Source: Cerrena zonata
Lineage: Eukaryota; Basidiomycota; Agaricomycetes; Polyporales; Cerrenaceae
Direction of reading: 5' to 3'
NCBI GenBank assembly: GCA_038087015.1
Contig: JASBNA010000037.1
Span: forward strand, 62,001 to 126,000
DNA length: 64,000 nt
How positions within the stretch are numbered: position 1 is the first letter of the stretch; each line of letters opens with the position of its first letter. This document shows positions 44,038 through 57,088 of the stretch, piece by piece. The position numbers and the translations under genes were made by a program. A model generated the notes under the pieces. The model saw nothing but the letters and a program-made list of their open reading frames with translations. It made no database searches and was not told the origin of the DNA.

Positions 44038-46555
44038 ATGCCTCCTAAACGAAGCAAACGTACCGCTGCAGTCAAGGCAACGAAATGCATCGAAGCAAAC
44101 ATTGCTGAAAGCTCGGAGGAGGAGCAGAAAGACACTCCAACTAGTACGCTCTCTTCCTGACTTACCCTCTCGTATTCTTTAAGATTCCTGTAACAGACAG
44201 TAAACTTGTAATCAAGAAACCGAAGATCGGCGATGGCTCCCGATTTCGGTATGCGAAAGATGCCTCCGACAAGGCCAAACTCGCCAACAAGGGAAAGCGA
44301 AATGCTGGAAAATTGAAGCAGCTCAAGGATATGCCACTCGAGATCTTCTTTGAGGTTAGTGGTACGAGAGACGTTTGTGCTACTAGACTTGAATAGACAT
44401 CACGTTTAGGTTACTTCATGGTTGCATCCCCTTGATCTTCTACGACTATCCCGAGCATCGAAGTATTTCTGCCAAATGTTTTTGTCCAAGTCGTCTAAGG
44501 CTCTCTGGATTCGTGCACGACGCAATCTGAGTATGCCCGACTGTCCCGACTCGATTACTGAGGCTCAGTATGCGTCACTCGTATTTGAGAGCACCTGTCA
44601 AGCAAGTCTTCTTTCCTATCATGACACGAGAAGGATTTCTCTAACGTCAATTTAGGCTTGCGGTGTAAGCCGTGCTCCCAAAATTGACTATGGATATTTG
44701 GTTCGCTTCTGTGGTGCCTGCTATAAAGAAAAGTAAGTGGGATAGGTCGTTTGTAGGACTATTCTGAACGACGATATCCACAGTGTTGTCAACGGAAAGC
44801 GGCTTTTTAAACTTTTCCCTAAGACCATGGATCCAATCATATTTCATTTGATGCCATGCGCATGTGGAGATGATTATTGTGTGTATACTTTAACAATTCC
44901 TGCACTTTAATATATCTGTTAACTCTCACTTAGCTGCTAAAGGGTCTAACCCTCCATCTCTAAATCACAACGCCTCCAGCAATCGCTTCTACAAACCTCA
45001 GTTCGTCGCTATAGCAGACCGTCTCTTGACATTGAAGCATGGCTCGCCTGCCTATACTTCGTTTATCAATGAAATGACAGAAAAGGCGACAGCTATGAAT
45101 GCAGTAAGTCATTTTACTATATGTATCTCTATAATGATATGTATTCTGATGTCACTACCAGTTTAATTACACTGTGACTCGATGGCTGAAGGAACAGTTA
45201 CGCGACAAAGCAAAGACTGAAAAGGAGTGTATGAAACAGCGGGAGTCCAGGTACGAGTGCAATCTCGAGCGGTGGGATATAACACTGAATCAATCTAGCA
45301 TCGAAGCAAAATTGCTCGAAATGGGCTACAAGAAAGAGGATTTTCCCGTCCGATATAATCATGAATGGAACTCCTGCGTAAATCAACCGCGCCCCTTAAC
45401 AACGAGAAGTAAGCTCTGACAGTATACCGAGCAGTTGTGTCCATGGCTGACTGCAACACTACACTTAGTCTGGAATCAGATCAAAGGACGGCTGGTAGAA
45501 TGTCTCGAATACGAGAAGAAACGGAACCGGGCACAGCTCATCGCGCAGCGCAAGTATGACCTCTCTCTCAAGTTAAGCCCTCATTATATCGCGCACGTGG
45601 ATACCCTAGATGAGGATACACTGAAGTTTTGGTTCCCATCGCTCCAAGAGGCGGTGAAGCTTCCTGGGGTAAACGCGATACTATCTAAGAACGATGCTCA
45701 GATCGACTTGACTCCGGAACGTGTTCAAGAAATTCTAGATATCGTCAAGGTTGATGCCATTGCTACTCGAGATCGTATTGAAGTGGACCTCCTATCTCAG
45801 CTCCGAGAAGTACACAATAACGATATCGACGGTTCTAAAGTCAAGCTTCCAGAATCTCTAAATCGCAAATATCTTTTCTATGCTACCTCGCTCTTCCGAT
45901 GCCCTCATTACTGCTGCAGGTCCAGCTATTCTCCACTTCACTCATATGTGGGAATTCTTCAACACATTAAAGCTCGAGTCAGATTTACCTTTGGTGTCGA
46001 CGTTGCTGCTTCCCAGATAGCCCGGAAGGTTGTTCGACTGCTAGGTTTCTCAGATGATCATCTTGCCAAAGACCTACCTCATGGATATATCTGCAATTGC
46101 CTTCATCCAAAAATTGCGATGCCATCGACGTTTGGGAAACTAATAGCCCACCTGCATAAAGATCGAGTGTGGTATAACGAAATGAAAGATAATCTGTAAG
46201 TTTATCGATGATAGTTGGTACATGGCGATGCGGATGACATTGATTTTTTAATCTCGATTATAGCAATTCCAATCGCGATTCTTCCCTCGTTTTACACGAT
46301 GCTCACGATTTCGCCTCACCCACGGCCTTCATTCGTATCCATACCCCTGGGGAAGCTGTTCCAACATTCGGCCCTAACGCTTGGTCACCCAAAGACGAGC
46401 TTGCTATCAGGACAGGATATGGATGTAACGAATGCGAGAAGCTGAGCTCAGTCGCTACCAAGTCTCGGTGGTACCCGGATTACACTTTTCAACCTGATAA
46501 GAGTAACCCTCTTGGACCACACATCGAATTTATCCATCACGTCAAGACGAAGTAG
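44038..46555 (+). CDS. F-box protein
   Basis: Nine exons give 687 aa: 44038-44143, 44197-44354, 44410-44601, 44656-44732, 44784-44878, 44934-45103, 45162-45408, 45469-46195, 46264-46555. The N-terminal tail is basic (MPPKRSKR). An F-box follows at about 78-125: LKDMPLEIFFEV, then SWLHPLDLLRLSRASKYF and LWIRAR. Next comes a Cys-rich stretch with FESTCQACG and FCGACYKE (possible zinc site), a charged helical middle (EKECMKQRE, EYEKKRNRAQ) and a C-terminal RTGYGCNECEK. F-box proteins recruit substrates to SCF ubiquitin ligases, and agaricomycetes have large families of this layout. The third intron uses a GC donor (CAA/GCAAGT); with a normal GT no frame is restored. Confidence 0.8.
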
Positions 46556-47300
46556 GTGTCCGAATCGTACATGTAGTATCAATATGACTAACTCAGTCTG
46601 TAGACACCAACATGATCCACGAGAAACAGATGTTGCTTATTTATTGAAGAGATCTTCTATAGCAACATGAAATGATCTCCCTTGTTTCCGATCTCCTGTT
46701 TCCGTGAGCTACATGTCGTATGAGGAATGATATAGTCACTTATCATCTATAAGCATCTGGAGATGTACCTATTCATACATACTGAAGTCACAGCTGAAGA
46801 GAACCAAACAAGCTTCGCAACCTAGCGTCGACTTTGTACATACCCATCGATACGTGACTCAAATCTCGGATAATAGCTATTCATTCAAAGAGCACTATAA
46901 ACCATTTACTTCGGCTGCGAGTCTGTTGACGCAAACTATGACATCTCGCTGGACCCAGACCCTTGTATCGCCTTTGCTGCTTTCTATAGTGACGTCGAAC
47001 ATGAGGTCTTGCCTATTACCTCGGGCTCCCGCATCAGTCACCTACAACCTATACTACGACAACTTCTGAATTAGAGTGCTTCGTACCACTGTGTAACTTA
47101 TTTCTTATCTGTATCATTTGAATATACTCGAAAGCCTACTACATTGCATTACTTGTTATTCTAACTGGTGTTCAATTCCTTAAAGGTGATTACAATAAGC
47201 GGGAGGCTTGGAATTAATCAAAGTCGTAGTCGTATTGGCATTGAGGAATCAGGATCGTAGGCGCTACATGGAAATGGGGATAAAAAGGGACCTGAAAAAC
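46556..47300. other. Intergenic, no gene seen
   Basis: 3' flank of the F-box gene and of the convergent hypothetical ORF. Only short frames. Confidence 0.45.
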
Positions 47301-47792
47301 TCAGGAACTTCCAAACCATCTTCGTGCTTTCTTAGCAATATGTTGAATAGTACGAGCAATACCACCGTCGTGCATTATCTCTTCGCTTTCTGCATTCTCC
47401 TCTGGGATAGTAAGAAGACGATTATGATTGGAAGTAGTTTCGTCATCTTCTGCAGAGTCCGAGTAAGATCGTTTGCGACTACCTCTAGAAGAAGGGGAAT
47501 CGGGTGCGCCGCTACCTGGCCACGGTCCTGTTTCTGACGCCTCTTGCATGCCGACTGAAATTGTCAGAACATTTTGATTTTGATTTTGGGGGAGGTACTG
47601 ATCTGGTACTGCACTCCCATCGTTCCAGTCCGATTCTGGGTCCTCGATAAGGTTGTAAAAGCGGTTAGGGTGATCGCGAAGGTTGGACATGATATCGCTT
47701 CGGTGCTTGAGGTACTTCTCCTTATGCCTAGCTGACGCAAGATAAACGAGCATCAAATCCTGATAAAAATCGCCCAGATCGGAGAAGAACAT
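47301..47792 (-). CDS. Hypothetical protein
   Basis: A single-exon ORF of 163 codons starting at the first ATG (47792). The N-terminal half looks folded (FFSDLGDFYQDLMLVYLASA, YLKHRSDIMSNL, FYNLIEDPESDW). The C-terminal half is low-complexity and ends in a basic patch (SRGSRKRSYSD, HIAKKARRWFGSS), which could be a nuclear localisation signal. I do not recognise a family. It ends convergent with the F-box gene, and the retrotransposon begins about 300 bases upstream of its start, within its likely promoter. Confidence 0.5.
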   Translation of the reverse strand: MFFSDLGDFYQDLMLVYLASARHKEKYLKHRSDIMSNLRDHPNRFYNLIEDPESDWNDGSAVPDQYLPQNQNQNVLTISVGMQEASETGPWPGSGAPDSPSSRGSRKRSYSDSAEDDETTSNHNRLLTIPEENAESEEIMHDGGIARTIQHIAKKARRWFGSS

Positions 47793-48090
47793 GACTAATG
47801 ATCTGCATTGGAATTCAACGTCAGGTGCAGGCTCCTAAACCAGGCTCTTCTGTCTCGAGGAGGGGACTTTGTCTGAGTAACGTAGCGAATCAATATATAT
47901 GAACTTTGAGCCCATTACATAAGCATCTCCTTTTTTGTTAATTTTAAACGCCCTAATTCCTCCCCTCCTCTCGACAGAGAGGCTGGCACAAAGTTTGGAC
48001 GCCCGTCATCGGCTCCTCGGCATCCCCTCTTTCTGGCCCATCCCCCTGCGTGTTTTTCCGTTTTTATTTTGAGATTATATCGCGTCGCGT

Positions 48091-49046
48091 TGTCACGCAC
48101 TGAAGTTGATCAGTGCATAGACAGGTCGATTTCTCAGATAAAACAAGCAGAATAACTGGAATAAGCTCACCCTATCAAGGGTAGGATGTCCATGAAAGGA
48201 TATGTTAGACTCCCAGTCCCAGAAGGAAGCTCACGGAACCCCTCAGAATCTCCAAGGCCCAGGCAGAACCTGCAAGAAGATCATAGAACCCAGCGGAAGT
48301 AGCCAGAATCTTCAAGAACTCTGGGTACCAAGTCACAGACAGAAGGCCACATGGCATAGAAACCCTCAGAACATTCATCTCGATTAGATAAGCATCCAAC
48401 TCAGGCAATGGAAGGACAAAGAACCTAGTGGAAACAGGAAAGAAAGTAGTGGAAAGGGATAGAACTTTCTAGGACAAAAGGGAATGATTAGTCAGAAATT
48501 GATGGATGAATCTGATTGGTCGATGGCCCAGGGTCCAAATAGTATATAAGGAGCTCAGATTTTTGTACATAAAAACTTTTCCCCCCCTGAGCACCCCTCA
48601 GAGTAAGAGGAGAGTCCCCTCTAGCATACGGTTAGAGGTTAAATTCTCACAGTTTACCCCACAAGTTTCAGTGTTCCAGTCAGTTTCAGTCAGAGTATAA
48701 GCCTTCGTATAAGCATCTCAAAGCTACCTCAAGTTACCTCAAGTCACTTCACGTTACCTAACGACATCTTACGCTACTCTCCTATCCCCCCATCCACCCA
48801 CCTATAGTCAGGACCTTAACCAGTTCTGATCTATAACCAACTCAAACCCTTACCGGTTGAACAACTCTTGTCAGATCTTGACGACAAGCGGGCAAGACAG
48901 TCAAACTATCCTAGTCCATCGAACGACAGGGAGTATTCGGTGTAACGTCTCACCCAAGATCTCTCTGCAGAAAGACTTTTTATTGTCGGTAGTTTGCTGT
49001 GACCACTCAACTACCGTATAGTTCAAATCTCTTTTTCTGACCGACA
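48091..49046 (+). repeat. 5' LTR
   Basis: It starts TGTCACGCACTG and is taken to end ...CTGACCGACA, so TGTC and GACA form the inverted ends; 956 bp. The first 490 bp are identical to 63511-64000. A TATA box (GTATATAAGG, about 48542) followed by a pyrimidine-rich stretch marks the likely transcription start. The 3' boundary is inferred, since the second LTR is cut before it. Confidence 0.8.
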
Positions 49047-49050
49047 TCAG

Positions 49051-49068
49051 TGGAGCCCACCGCGAGGG
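49051..49068 (+). other. Candidate primer-binding site
   Basis: TGGAGCCCACCGCGAGGG lies four bases after the proposed LTR end. It begins with TGG, the complement of the tRNA CCA end. I have not identified the tRNA. Confidence 0.5.
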
Positions 49069-49091
49069 GCTGGGTGACTGTCTCTTGTCAT

Positions 49092-52000
49092 ATGTCAGAT
49101 TCTGATAGCACAGGATCCATCATATCCAGTGCTAGCTCAACCATCTCCGCTTTCTCAGACATCGATATACCTCCATCCGAGACAGCAACCCTCAGTAACA
49201 CACCTCGATCACCTCACACACCGTCCAATACACCTAACACCTCTCCATCACCACCTATCATCCCAGTAACACTTCCCCACGTCAACACTCCAGTCAATAT
49301 ACCTACAGTTATGGCTACAGTCGCTCTTACAGGAGTAGTCAATCTGCCAATCCCTGGTACAAAAGGCGCACCTAAGAAGTTTAAAGGCAAATACTCCGCT
49401 ATACGTCAGTTCATCAACCACTACGAAAAGATCTGCGCTCAGAAAGCAGTCACCGATGCACACGAAAAGATTGAGAACATCACTCAATACTGTTCAAGAA
49501 GAGTTCGAGAGTTTATGGAAGGACTGCCAAGCTTTTCAGGAACCAATTGGAATCTATTCACTCAAGACCTCTTGGAATACTTTGATGCTGAACGAGACGT
49601 CAAACGCTACACTTGTAGCAACCTAGACTCCTTCTGCAAGAAGGCCAGGAAACAGAAATGATCTATGCGAATGACACTGTGGAAACAGTACAACCGAGAC
49701 TTCATCCGAATCGCAGGATGGCTCATCTCTCATCGAAAGCTAACTGCCGACGAACAAGCCTTATATTTCTGGAAAGGAATACCTAAGGACTTCAGAGAGA
49801 AGCTAGAAGCTCGATTGTTAATCATACAACCCAACCACAATCTTGAACAACCATTCAAGATTGAGAACATCAATCGCGTAGCAAAGTCTTTGCTATTAAG
49901 GAACCGTTTCGATCACTCCCAAATCCCTGATGAAGATGACAGTTCAGACTCAGACTCCTCAGACTCAGCATCAGAAGACTCGGATGATGAAGACAGTGAC
50001 GATGAAGCTCCACTTCTTCCTACTCCTAAGAAATCCAGGGATAGAGAATCCACCAAGAAACCTACAGTCGCTGAGGTACCCGTTAAGCCTAAAGCTACTG
50101 CTCGAACTACCTCAACCAAGAAGGAGAACGAGGAAATGGAAGATCTCATCAACCAGATGAACAAGATGTCCGTAACAGACTCATCTTACTCCATTCTGTA
50201 CTTCCGAGCCTACCAAATTAGCCCAATTATCACTGAACTAGTCCCACGTCCACTTGAGAGAAGAGCAATAGCCAATCGTTTAAATCTCAATGCAGCACCT
50301 GCACCTTACAACCCATCCAACAGTCAAGGAAGCCAAGAGTCAGGAAACAATCCAGGATTCAATCGACCCCCTCCCCCACATTTTAGGACTGGAGGAAATG
50401 CTTACAGACAAATAACTCCAGAAGAACGCAAGTGTTTCGGCTGTGGTGGAACTGGGCATACCATGTTCTTCTGCGAAGAAATAAACAAGTTGCTCAAAGA
50501 TGGAATTGTAACCAAGGACAGCGGAGGAAAGCTTGTTATGGCTAATGGAATGTACATTCGAAGGATGTCCCCAGAAGAACCCCTGGTAACTGCTGTTGAG
50601 AGGCTACGACCAGTCCAGTCAAACTTCATTTCCATTCACCAAGCTAGGGTTGAGGAATATCTGTCCTCGGAGTCGGAAAGCTCAGAAGATTCAGATGACT
50701 CAGACTCAGATGTAGCAGTCTACACTATGACGCGATCAGGACGAAAGATCATTCATCCCAGGAAAGAATTGGACAATGGCTTTCAACCAAAGAAAAGGAG
50801 GCATGTTGAGGAATTTAACAGTCCACCAGTCAAAAGATTAGCCAAACCCAAGGAACCTACAAAGAAGACTGTCGAGGAAATAATACCTGTGCCCAAACTT
50901 CCCACACCCATCACAGTGGAAAATACTCAGTTTAACCCTCAAGACGATGATGCGTTTATGGAAGATGATACTCGAAACCTAGAAGGAGTTCAAGTTAAGC
51001 CAGAGCCAAAAGAAACAGATACCACAACTGTCACCCCTTGGACCAAGAAAGCTCCCCGTCAATCTGAAGTTCAATCCCAAGTTGACCAGAGAAACGTGTT
51101 GGGTCGAATCCTCAGTCAACCTGTTACATTAGCCGTTGGAGAAGTATTTGGTATCTCCAAAGAAATGACCGCCAGCCTTCGAGATGTTTTGAAGCCTAAA
51201 CCAGCTCCAAAGGTACAGATTGTCGAAATTCCTGAAGGGAAACATCCTGAAACCATGGAAAAGGCCAGCATAAAACCACTAGTTGCCACTGCAGTCACTG
51301 AAACGCGATCGAAAGGAACACTTATACGCTTACGAATGGAGTGTAATGGCAGTCCCGTCACCGCGATAATCGATACAGGTTCACAGCTCAACATTGCACA
51401 TGAGAGAATTTGGAAAGATATATTGAAGCTACCTATCGACATGCAAAACGGTGTCACGATGAACGATGCGAATGGTGGGGAAAGCCAGCTGAATGGTTTG
51501 GTCACAAACATTCCTCTGACATGCGGTTCGGTCTCAACGTTAGCCAATGTGTATGTCGGCGAAAACGTCCCCTTCGACTTGCTGTTAGGAAGACCTTGGC
51601 AGAGAGGAAATTACGTGTCAATCGATGAACGCGAAGATGGAACTTACCTCGTGTTCAAGGACAAGGACCTACAACCTCGTCACCAGCTGCTTGTTACTCC
51701 AGATAGCCAATATGTCGAGGATCCTAGAGTGTCAGAATACATCAAGCGTACACATCGAGTTCGTGTCTCGGTAAATTATCTTACCGTCAAAGAAGAATCA
51801 GCAGACGAGATATCCCAATCGTCCACTATGTCTACGCCCTCGAATGTGGAAAACGATGAATTCGAGATGGATGTGGACTCACCTGCTATGATCAAACGAG
51901 AACGGTCAGGTTCTGAAGAACCAACGTCAAGGTTAAGACGGAGGACAGCACTAGCCCCCCAAGTAAAGGACCAGGCAGAGACATCGAGCAGTGAGGAAAC

Positions 52001-55000
52001 GGACAAGTCAACTACCGAAGAGCATCCCAGCTACCAGAAAAACTGGGTATCGGTAAGCCCAGCCGGAACAAGAAAGCGAACATACGAGATAGTTAAGGGA
52101 CCATCGTTTGCTCACATGAGCCTTACGCAGAAGAATGGACCCATAAGATCACATCAGTCGATGCGAAAGGACCCATATGACGTGTTGGTACCTAGAATGG
52201 ACAGATACGGCGATCAGACAACTGCGAGAGCCCAGAAAGGAAGTCGCAACAATAGTGACCCCCAGAGAATACCAACGAAACATCGAGAAAGCTCGCCAAT
52301 CCCCGAATATCTGAATAGCTCGTTTCAAGGAACAAGCAGAAGACCGGCAGGCGATGCAGTCATGCAATACTCAAGAACGCAAGCGGGAAGTCAACGCCGT
52401 GCATTCGAACAAGGACCAGCCATCAAAAGAGGAAAGACTAAAGGACTCAGTAATAAGCACTGCAGTAACGTATCGCAGTCGAATGAAAAGCCATGGGAAA
52501 ATTTTGAGGAAATGGTCGATACATCAGAACCCGAAGAACTGTCCATTCATGGAACCAGAGACTGTACCTATGCAAGTGGTAGCTCAAATGAGAATGACGA
52601 GGCCATCAACGAAGCGGGGCTCATGACGGGCGAGATAAACGAGGAAACAAAAGAAAGCCGAATAAGAGGCCATGAGGAGCAAAGGAAATTTTCCAAAGGA
52701 TATGCTCAGAACAAGCAGAAAATCTCGCGACCAGACGCAAACATAGCAGGACCCAGCATAATCCGAGATTTCAAGATGAGGGAACAAGTGGTAGAATATC
52801 CCATATCTCGGACATGTGGGCCTGGGATGTTTGGAGCAACGTTCAACATTGAAGATCTAAAGAACGGGCGAATTCAGTATAAAAGAGAAAGGGAAACGCA
52901 CTCGAATCCCCCAGCGTCGACTTCATCGACGGTTCCTGACCTCCAACGTCTCAATCGTTCCCACTCAAACAGTTCGTTATCACCGTCACTCTCCTCTAGT
53001 CCTCCTATGTTTGAGTACGACAAACTCGTTGCCTTCGCAAGCGACCCTGCTCGTTCCAAATGGGCTTTTGACACGGTCGAATTCACTAAAGCCACCGATA
53101 AAGGTAACCTGGAACGCATCCCCGTTGTCGGAAGGACTACGCGACCTGGTCCTCTGGCTGTCCAAACGATGGACGGTGTGTTTGCAGATCTAGCACGACT
53201 TTCGAACGTACCTAAAACCCTTGTCAACATATGCATGGACAAAACCTATGCGGTCCAAGCATACGAAAGCTTACCTAGTGGTGCCCTTACCCTGTTATCT
53301 GACCAGGCCACGGTCGTTTGGAAAGCCCCTGGAACAGATGATTCTACGGGGGTAGGTGCTTACCGTGCCATCATCCAGTTATGTCCTAAGGCCGGTATCG
53401 AACGATGGGCAGGTCCCCTTCTTACAGCCGTAAAAGACGAGGGGGACAAAGGAGAGGCAGATGAGGAATGGACGCGACACGTCTTGGAAACACACATCGG
53501 CGGGCAGGCAGAAGGCCAAGCCAAGCTCGATGCTGGGCCTGTAAGTCAAACACTTCGATAGAAAAGTTAAATTGCCAGGCACTTACTCTATCTCCAAAAG
53601 CCCGAGTCAGTGGATGTCTTCATGACCCAAGTTGCCGTAAAGTCCGAACCATTCAAGGGGATTCGGACAGATGGACGGTTAGAAGGATTTAGAAGGGAAA
53701 AGAGGCGAGTACGGGAGGAAAGGATGAACGAGAATGTGAAGATAGGACCACCACGAGGCAGGCACCGCCACCGGAAAGTAATCAATAGTCAACGGAGCGC
53801 TCGCCTCAATGGATCAAAACTTTCCAATAAACTTGACCAGTCTACTCTCCCGGCTTACGATTTCTTCGAGAACAAGCGTATCCTCCCCTCGTCTTCTTCC
53901 GAATCCGATGGATCCTACATAAAAGCCAACGAGCTCGAGCCTAGGTATGACCCTGCCATCCGTGACGAACATGAGCTAATTCAAGACTTGTTCCTCAGCA
54001 AAACGGCTCCGAGCTCGTGGGCTAGGATCGCTCGATCTAAGGACCCTCAGACTCCCCCTAGGAAGCAAGACAGGGGAGGACGATCTTTAACCCCTTATCC
54101 CACCATCCCTACTCGTCAGCCTCCTCCTTGGAATATTAACCGTACCTCTCCATGCAGCCCAAGTTCTGACGAATCATTGCTTGATCTATGGACTCCGTCT
54201 TGCTCATCATCACCAGTCTTACCACCCCCTCCATCGCCTGACACCTCTGCAGGCTATACTACTTGCAGCACGTGCGAGTTTCAACTCCCTCAAGTACCCC
54301 CTTCTGACAATGAATCTGATTTACCCCTTGGATACCCCACTCCACCTACGTCTCCGGTACAGGAATCAGGACGAGAGTGTGACACACCCGACACTCAAGT
54401 ATCATTCGTTGATGTTGGTCCTCCTGCTCCAATTCTACGGCTAGCTAAGCCGGCCTCGGGGTGCTCACTCTGCAAAGGCGACAACCATCCCTTGCTTGAG
54501 TGTCCGCTACAACCTTTTGTCCCTGAGTCTCTCACAGACATCGTCATTTCAGGAGGACATCTCGACGCGAGCCGCCTTGAAACTCCTGACTTTCTTCCCC
54601 CGGGCACGTTCCATCGTCATGATACCTCCTCCCCGTCCATGGGCTCTAGCTCTTCCAACGACTCATTCCACTCGGCTGCTAGTTCGTCGACCTCTCTCAG
54701 CATTACCTTCCAATCTGACCAAGACGGATTTTGTGTAGAATTTCACGAAGAAGAGTTACCTACCCCCGCTGTTGCTGTAACCTCGAAAGTCCCCTCCTCA
54801 CTCCCGGATCTCATCACAGACAGTGATTCCTCGAGTAACTCGACTCCTCCTACTACGCCACCTCCGTTGGAACGAATCTTTCAGTTCCGTAACGATTGCG
54901 ATCGACAAAAACTCTGTCGAATGGCGGGACTCCCCCAAGACACAAAGTTCCTTGACTCCAACCTATGGTTGCGAGTTATATTTGTCTTCCTTCTGAGATA

Positions 55001-55463
55001 TAGCGAGGACCTTTGCTATTATAAAGGGAAAAACGTATGGATCAAATGGCAACATCGGCTAATCCCTGGGCTCTATGATGCCAATGCCCTCTATACCTAC
55101 AACAAACTCTTTGTTCTTGAACCCGAAGATAAGCGAGACACCAACGTTTACCTACACCCCGTAGAGCGTCGTTCAGCGTATCAATGCCTCCAGTTCCTTC
55201 GTCAACCAGAACGCATTGCCAAAGCGGATGCTGAAGAAATTCAAGTGCGACAGCTCCTCGAGTACCTCATCGACATTCGATCCGACGATGGATACCTGGC
55301 TAATCTCATCAACCTTCACCGAATGCGCGGCAACCTAGGGGCACCAGGCTGCTATCCTCCGCACCCTGACCAGCCGATATTTACTGAGGAAAACATGCAG
55401 ATTGAGAGTTCCGAGGTCGAAGAGTGCACGTCACCGGGTAGTCCTTACCCAGACTCATTGTAA
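49092..55463 (+). CDS. Retrotransposon gag-protease polyprotein with C-terminal extension (in-frame TGA, probable intron)
   Basis: The frame opens at the ATG at 49092 and runs to a TGA at 49659-49661; two codons later it resumes in the same frame (49665-53561). The gag part before and after the TGA is continuous in sense (SFCKKARKQ, then LWKQYNRDFIRIAGWL). Further on come an acidic stretch, a zinc knuckle CFGCGGTGHTMFFC near 50433, and a retropepsin with AIIDTGSQLNIA near 51366 and LLLGRPWQ. A long Ser/Glu/Arg-rich extension follows. At 53541 a GTAAGT donor and at 53600 an AAAAG acceptor would remove 60 nt and keep frame into 53601-55463. That part has a knuckle-like CSLCKGDNHPLLEC and a folded-looking C-terminus (LWLRVIFVFLLRYSEDLCYY) that I do not recognise. 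The TGA may be a point mutation. Confidence 0.75.
53541..53600 (+). other. Putative 60-nt intron inside the retrotransposon
   Basis: GTAAGT at the 5' end, CCAAAAG at the 3' end, three in-frame stops inside (TAG, TAA and others), length a multiple of three, and in-frame joining of two long ORFs. The size equals that of the introns in the deaminase genes of this window. Confidence 0.5.
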
Positions 55464-55552
55464 AGGGCACCTCAGTCAACAAAAGCAACCGTCGTACGTT
55501 CGTTCCGCCTGGTCCGATTCGCTCTACGCAGAACGAAATCGTTCATACGACG

Positions 55553-55882
55553 ATGGCCTACCCTGTCCGTATGCTTGGCTTTGTCCCCTCTGGGACTTTT
55601 GCTGGTTACGTCGATAGCAACGTTTACAACCAATCATTTCAAGACGGTTATTTCGTCCACGGCTTGGTCTTTATCCCCCGACACTCCTTTGCCTACGACT
55701 CCTTTACAAACAATGCCAGTTCTCTCGTCACGCAGTATCATCCCCCAATCCCAGCAAATTTGTCTCTTCCTAATCATCCACAACCCATACTCGCTCCCCT
55801 AGACTCTTCTCAACAACGCGTATCGACTCATCCCCGTCAAAACCTCGTTCGCCGCGGCCCTGGTGGTCCTCGTCGTTTGTAA
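55553..55882 (+). CDS. Small retrotransposon ORF, unknown
   Basis: 109 codons from ATG 55553, with MAYPVRMLGFVPSGTFAGYV and YFVHGLVFIPRHSF, ending in a basic LVRRGPGGPRRL. No family recognised. The frame is also open upstream of the ATG. It may be a further exon or a chance frame. Confidence 0.35.
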   Translation: MAYPVRMLGFVPSGTFAGYVDSNVYNQSFQDGYFVHGLVFIPRHSFAYDSFTNNASSLVTQYHPPIPANLSLPNHPQPILAPLDSSQQRVSTHPRQNLVRRGPGGPRRL

Positions 55883-57088
55883 CAGGCAAGACACTCTTCC
55901 TCGACGACACGGCCCAACGTGTCCGTCTCTTCATCGCGACCACTCTCACCTTTTGCCTCTCTCAAGTCTTCGCTCATCTCCAATTTAACAAGCCCCCATG
56001 CATGCCTAGTCGTTGCCTTCCGTCGCCGGGTCGACTTCAGGAACCCATAATATCGTTGAGCCCAGCGTTCACCAACGAACTTCGCGATTTTGTTAGCATT
56101 CCCCATTTCTATTACCCGCTCTTACTGATCATCATCCGCTTGTCCTCTCGCTAGCTCGCCCAGGTGTCTCGACGACACTACATGTTGTTGCTTAGCGACA
56201 TCCCCGAACGTTTCGCGTGGATCGCGTCCCGGATCCTCCACCAGCTCTTACTCGCTTTTGCGTTCTCCTCCCTTCTACGTTCGTAACTTCCACCTCCCCC
56301 TTTACTTCCGATTCTGCTACTATCAATAAAGATCCCCATTCCTCTATCGCTTCCAGTTCTCATTCACGCCAGTCGTGTTCTTTTTGTTTTTTTGCTACGA
56401 AAATCCCATAATGCCCGAACCCCTACCGTTCCTCTTCTCCTTTTTACGGACACTTTAGCTACCATAACCCTATAAAAACTTATAACATCTGCTATTTCGC
56501 TTCTTCGACCTTTCTACGGACATTTATTTTGATATGATTCCCAAACTTTCCGTCTTCGTTGAACGAATGTACATCCCCTCCCGCCGCTTTAACATGCCTT
56601 CGTGGAGCTCAAAAACCTCGTGTGAACTTGAGAACCTGCCCCCTCATTTATTCGAAAACTCTCTGAGTTACAAGACCCGCATCGGACGGTCTCTTCGACT
56701 GAAAAGACAAAAAGGCTCCCAGGAACTCAGCTCAAATAATTCCAGGGAAACTTTGCCTGTCTCATTCTGACTTAGGCGGTCAAAAACGGAACCGATTCAT
56801 ATCAGTCTTCGAATCCGGCGGTTTTTACTCTATGTTTCATATTTCAACTTGTACTATTTTGGGTATTTCGTGTTTAACCCTTCGTCGGCGCTTATTCCTC
56901 AAAACACGTGGCGTTGTTGGTCCAACTAAATTCGACCCACAAAGAACAACATCAGTGACACAAGAAAGTGTATTTGAATACAACAAATACTAGCGTTCAG
57001 AAAAACACGAGAAACCAGTATAGGATAAGCATGCGGACTTTCGACAACTCAACCATCTACGCGATACAATGGAAACCACTCTCTCAGA
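55883..57088. other. Internal retrotransposon region without a clear gene
   Basis: Pyrimidine-rich on the plus strand. A TATA-like CCTATAAAAACTTATAAC sits at about 56469, and a 78-codon ORF at 56534. No domain seen. Confidence 0.4.

Noticed and set aside
48202..48387. 61-codon ORF present in both LTRs
   Set aside because: It is simply part of the LTR, low-complexity, and upstream of the TATA box.
49050..49091. Extension of gag upstream of the ATG using GTG
   Set aside because: It overlaps the primer-binding site, and GTG starts are not expected in fungi; the ATG at 49092 is preferred.
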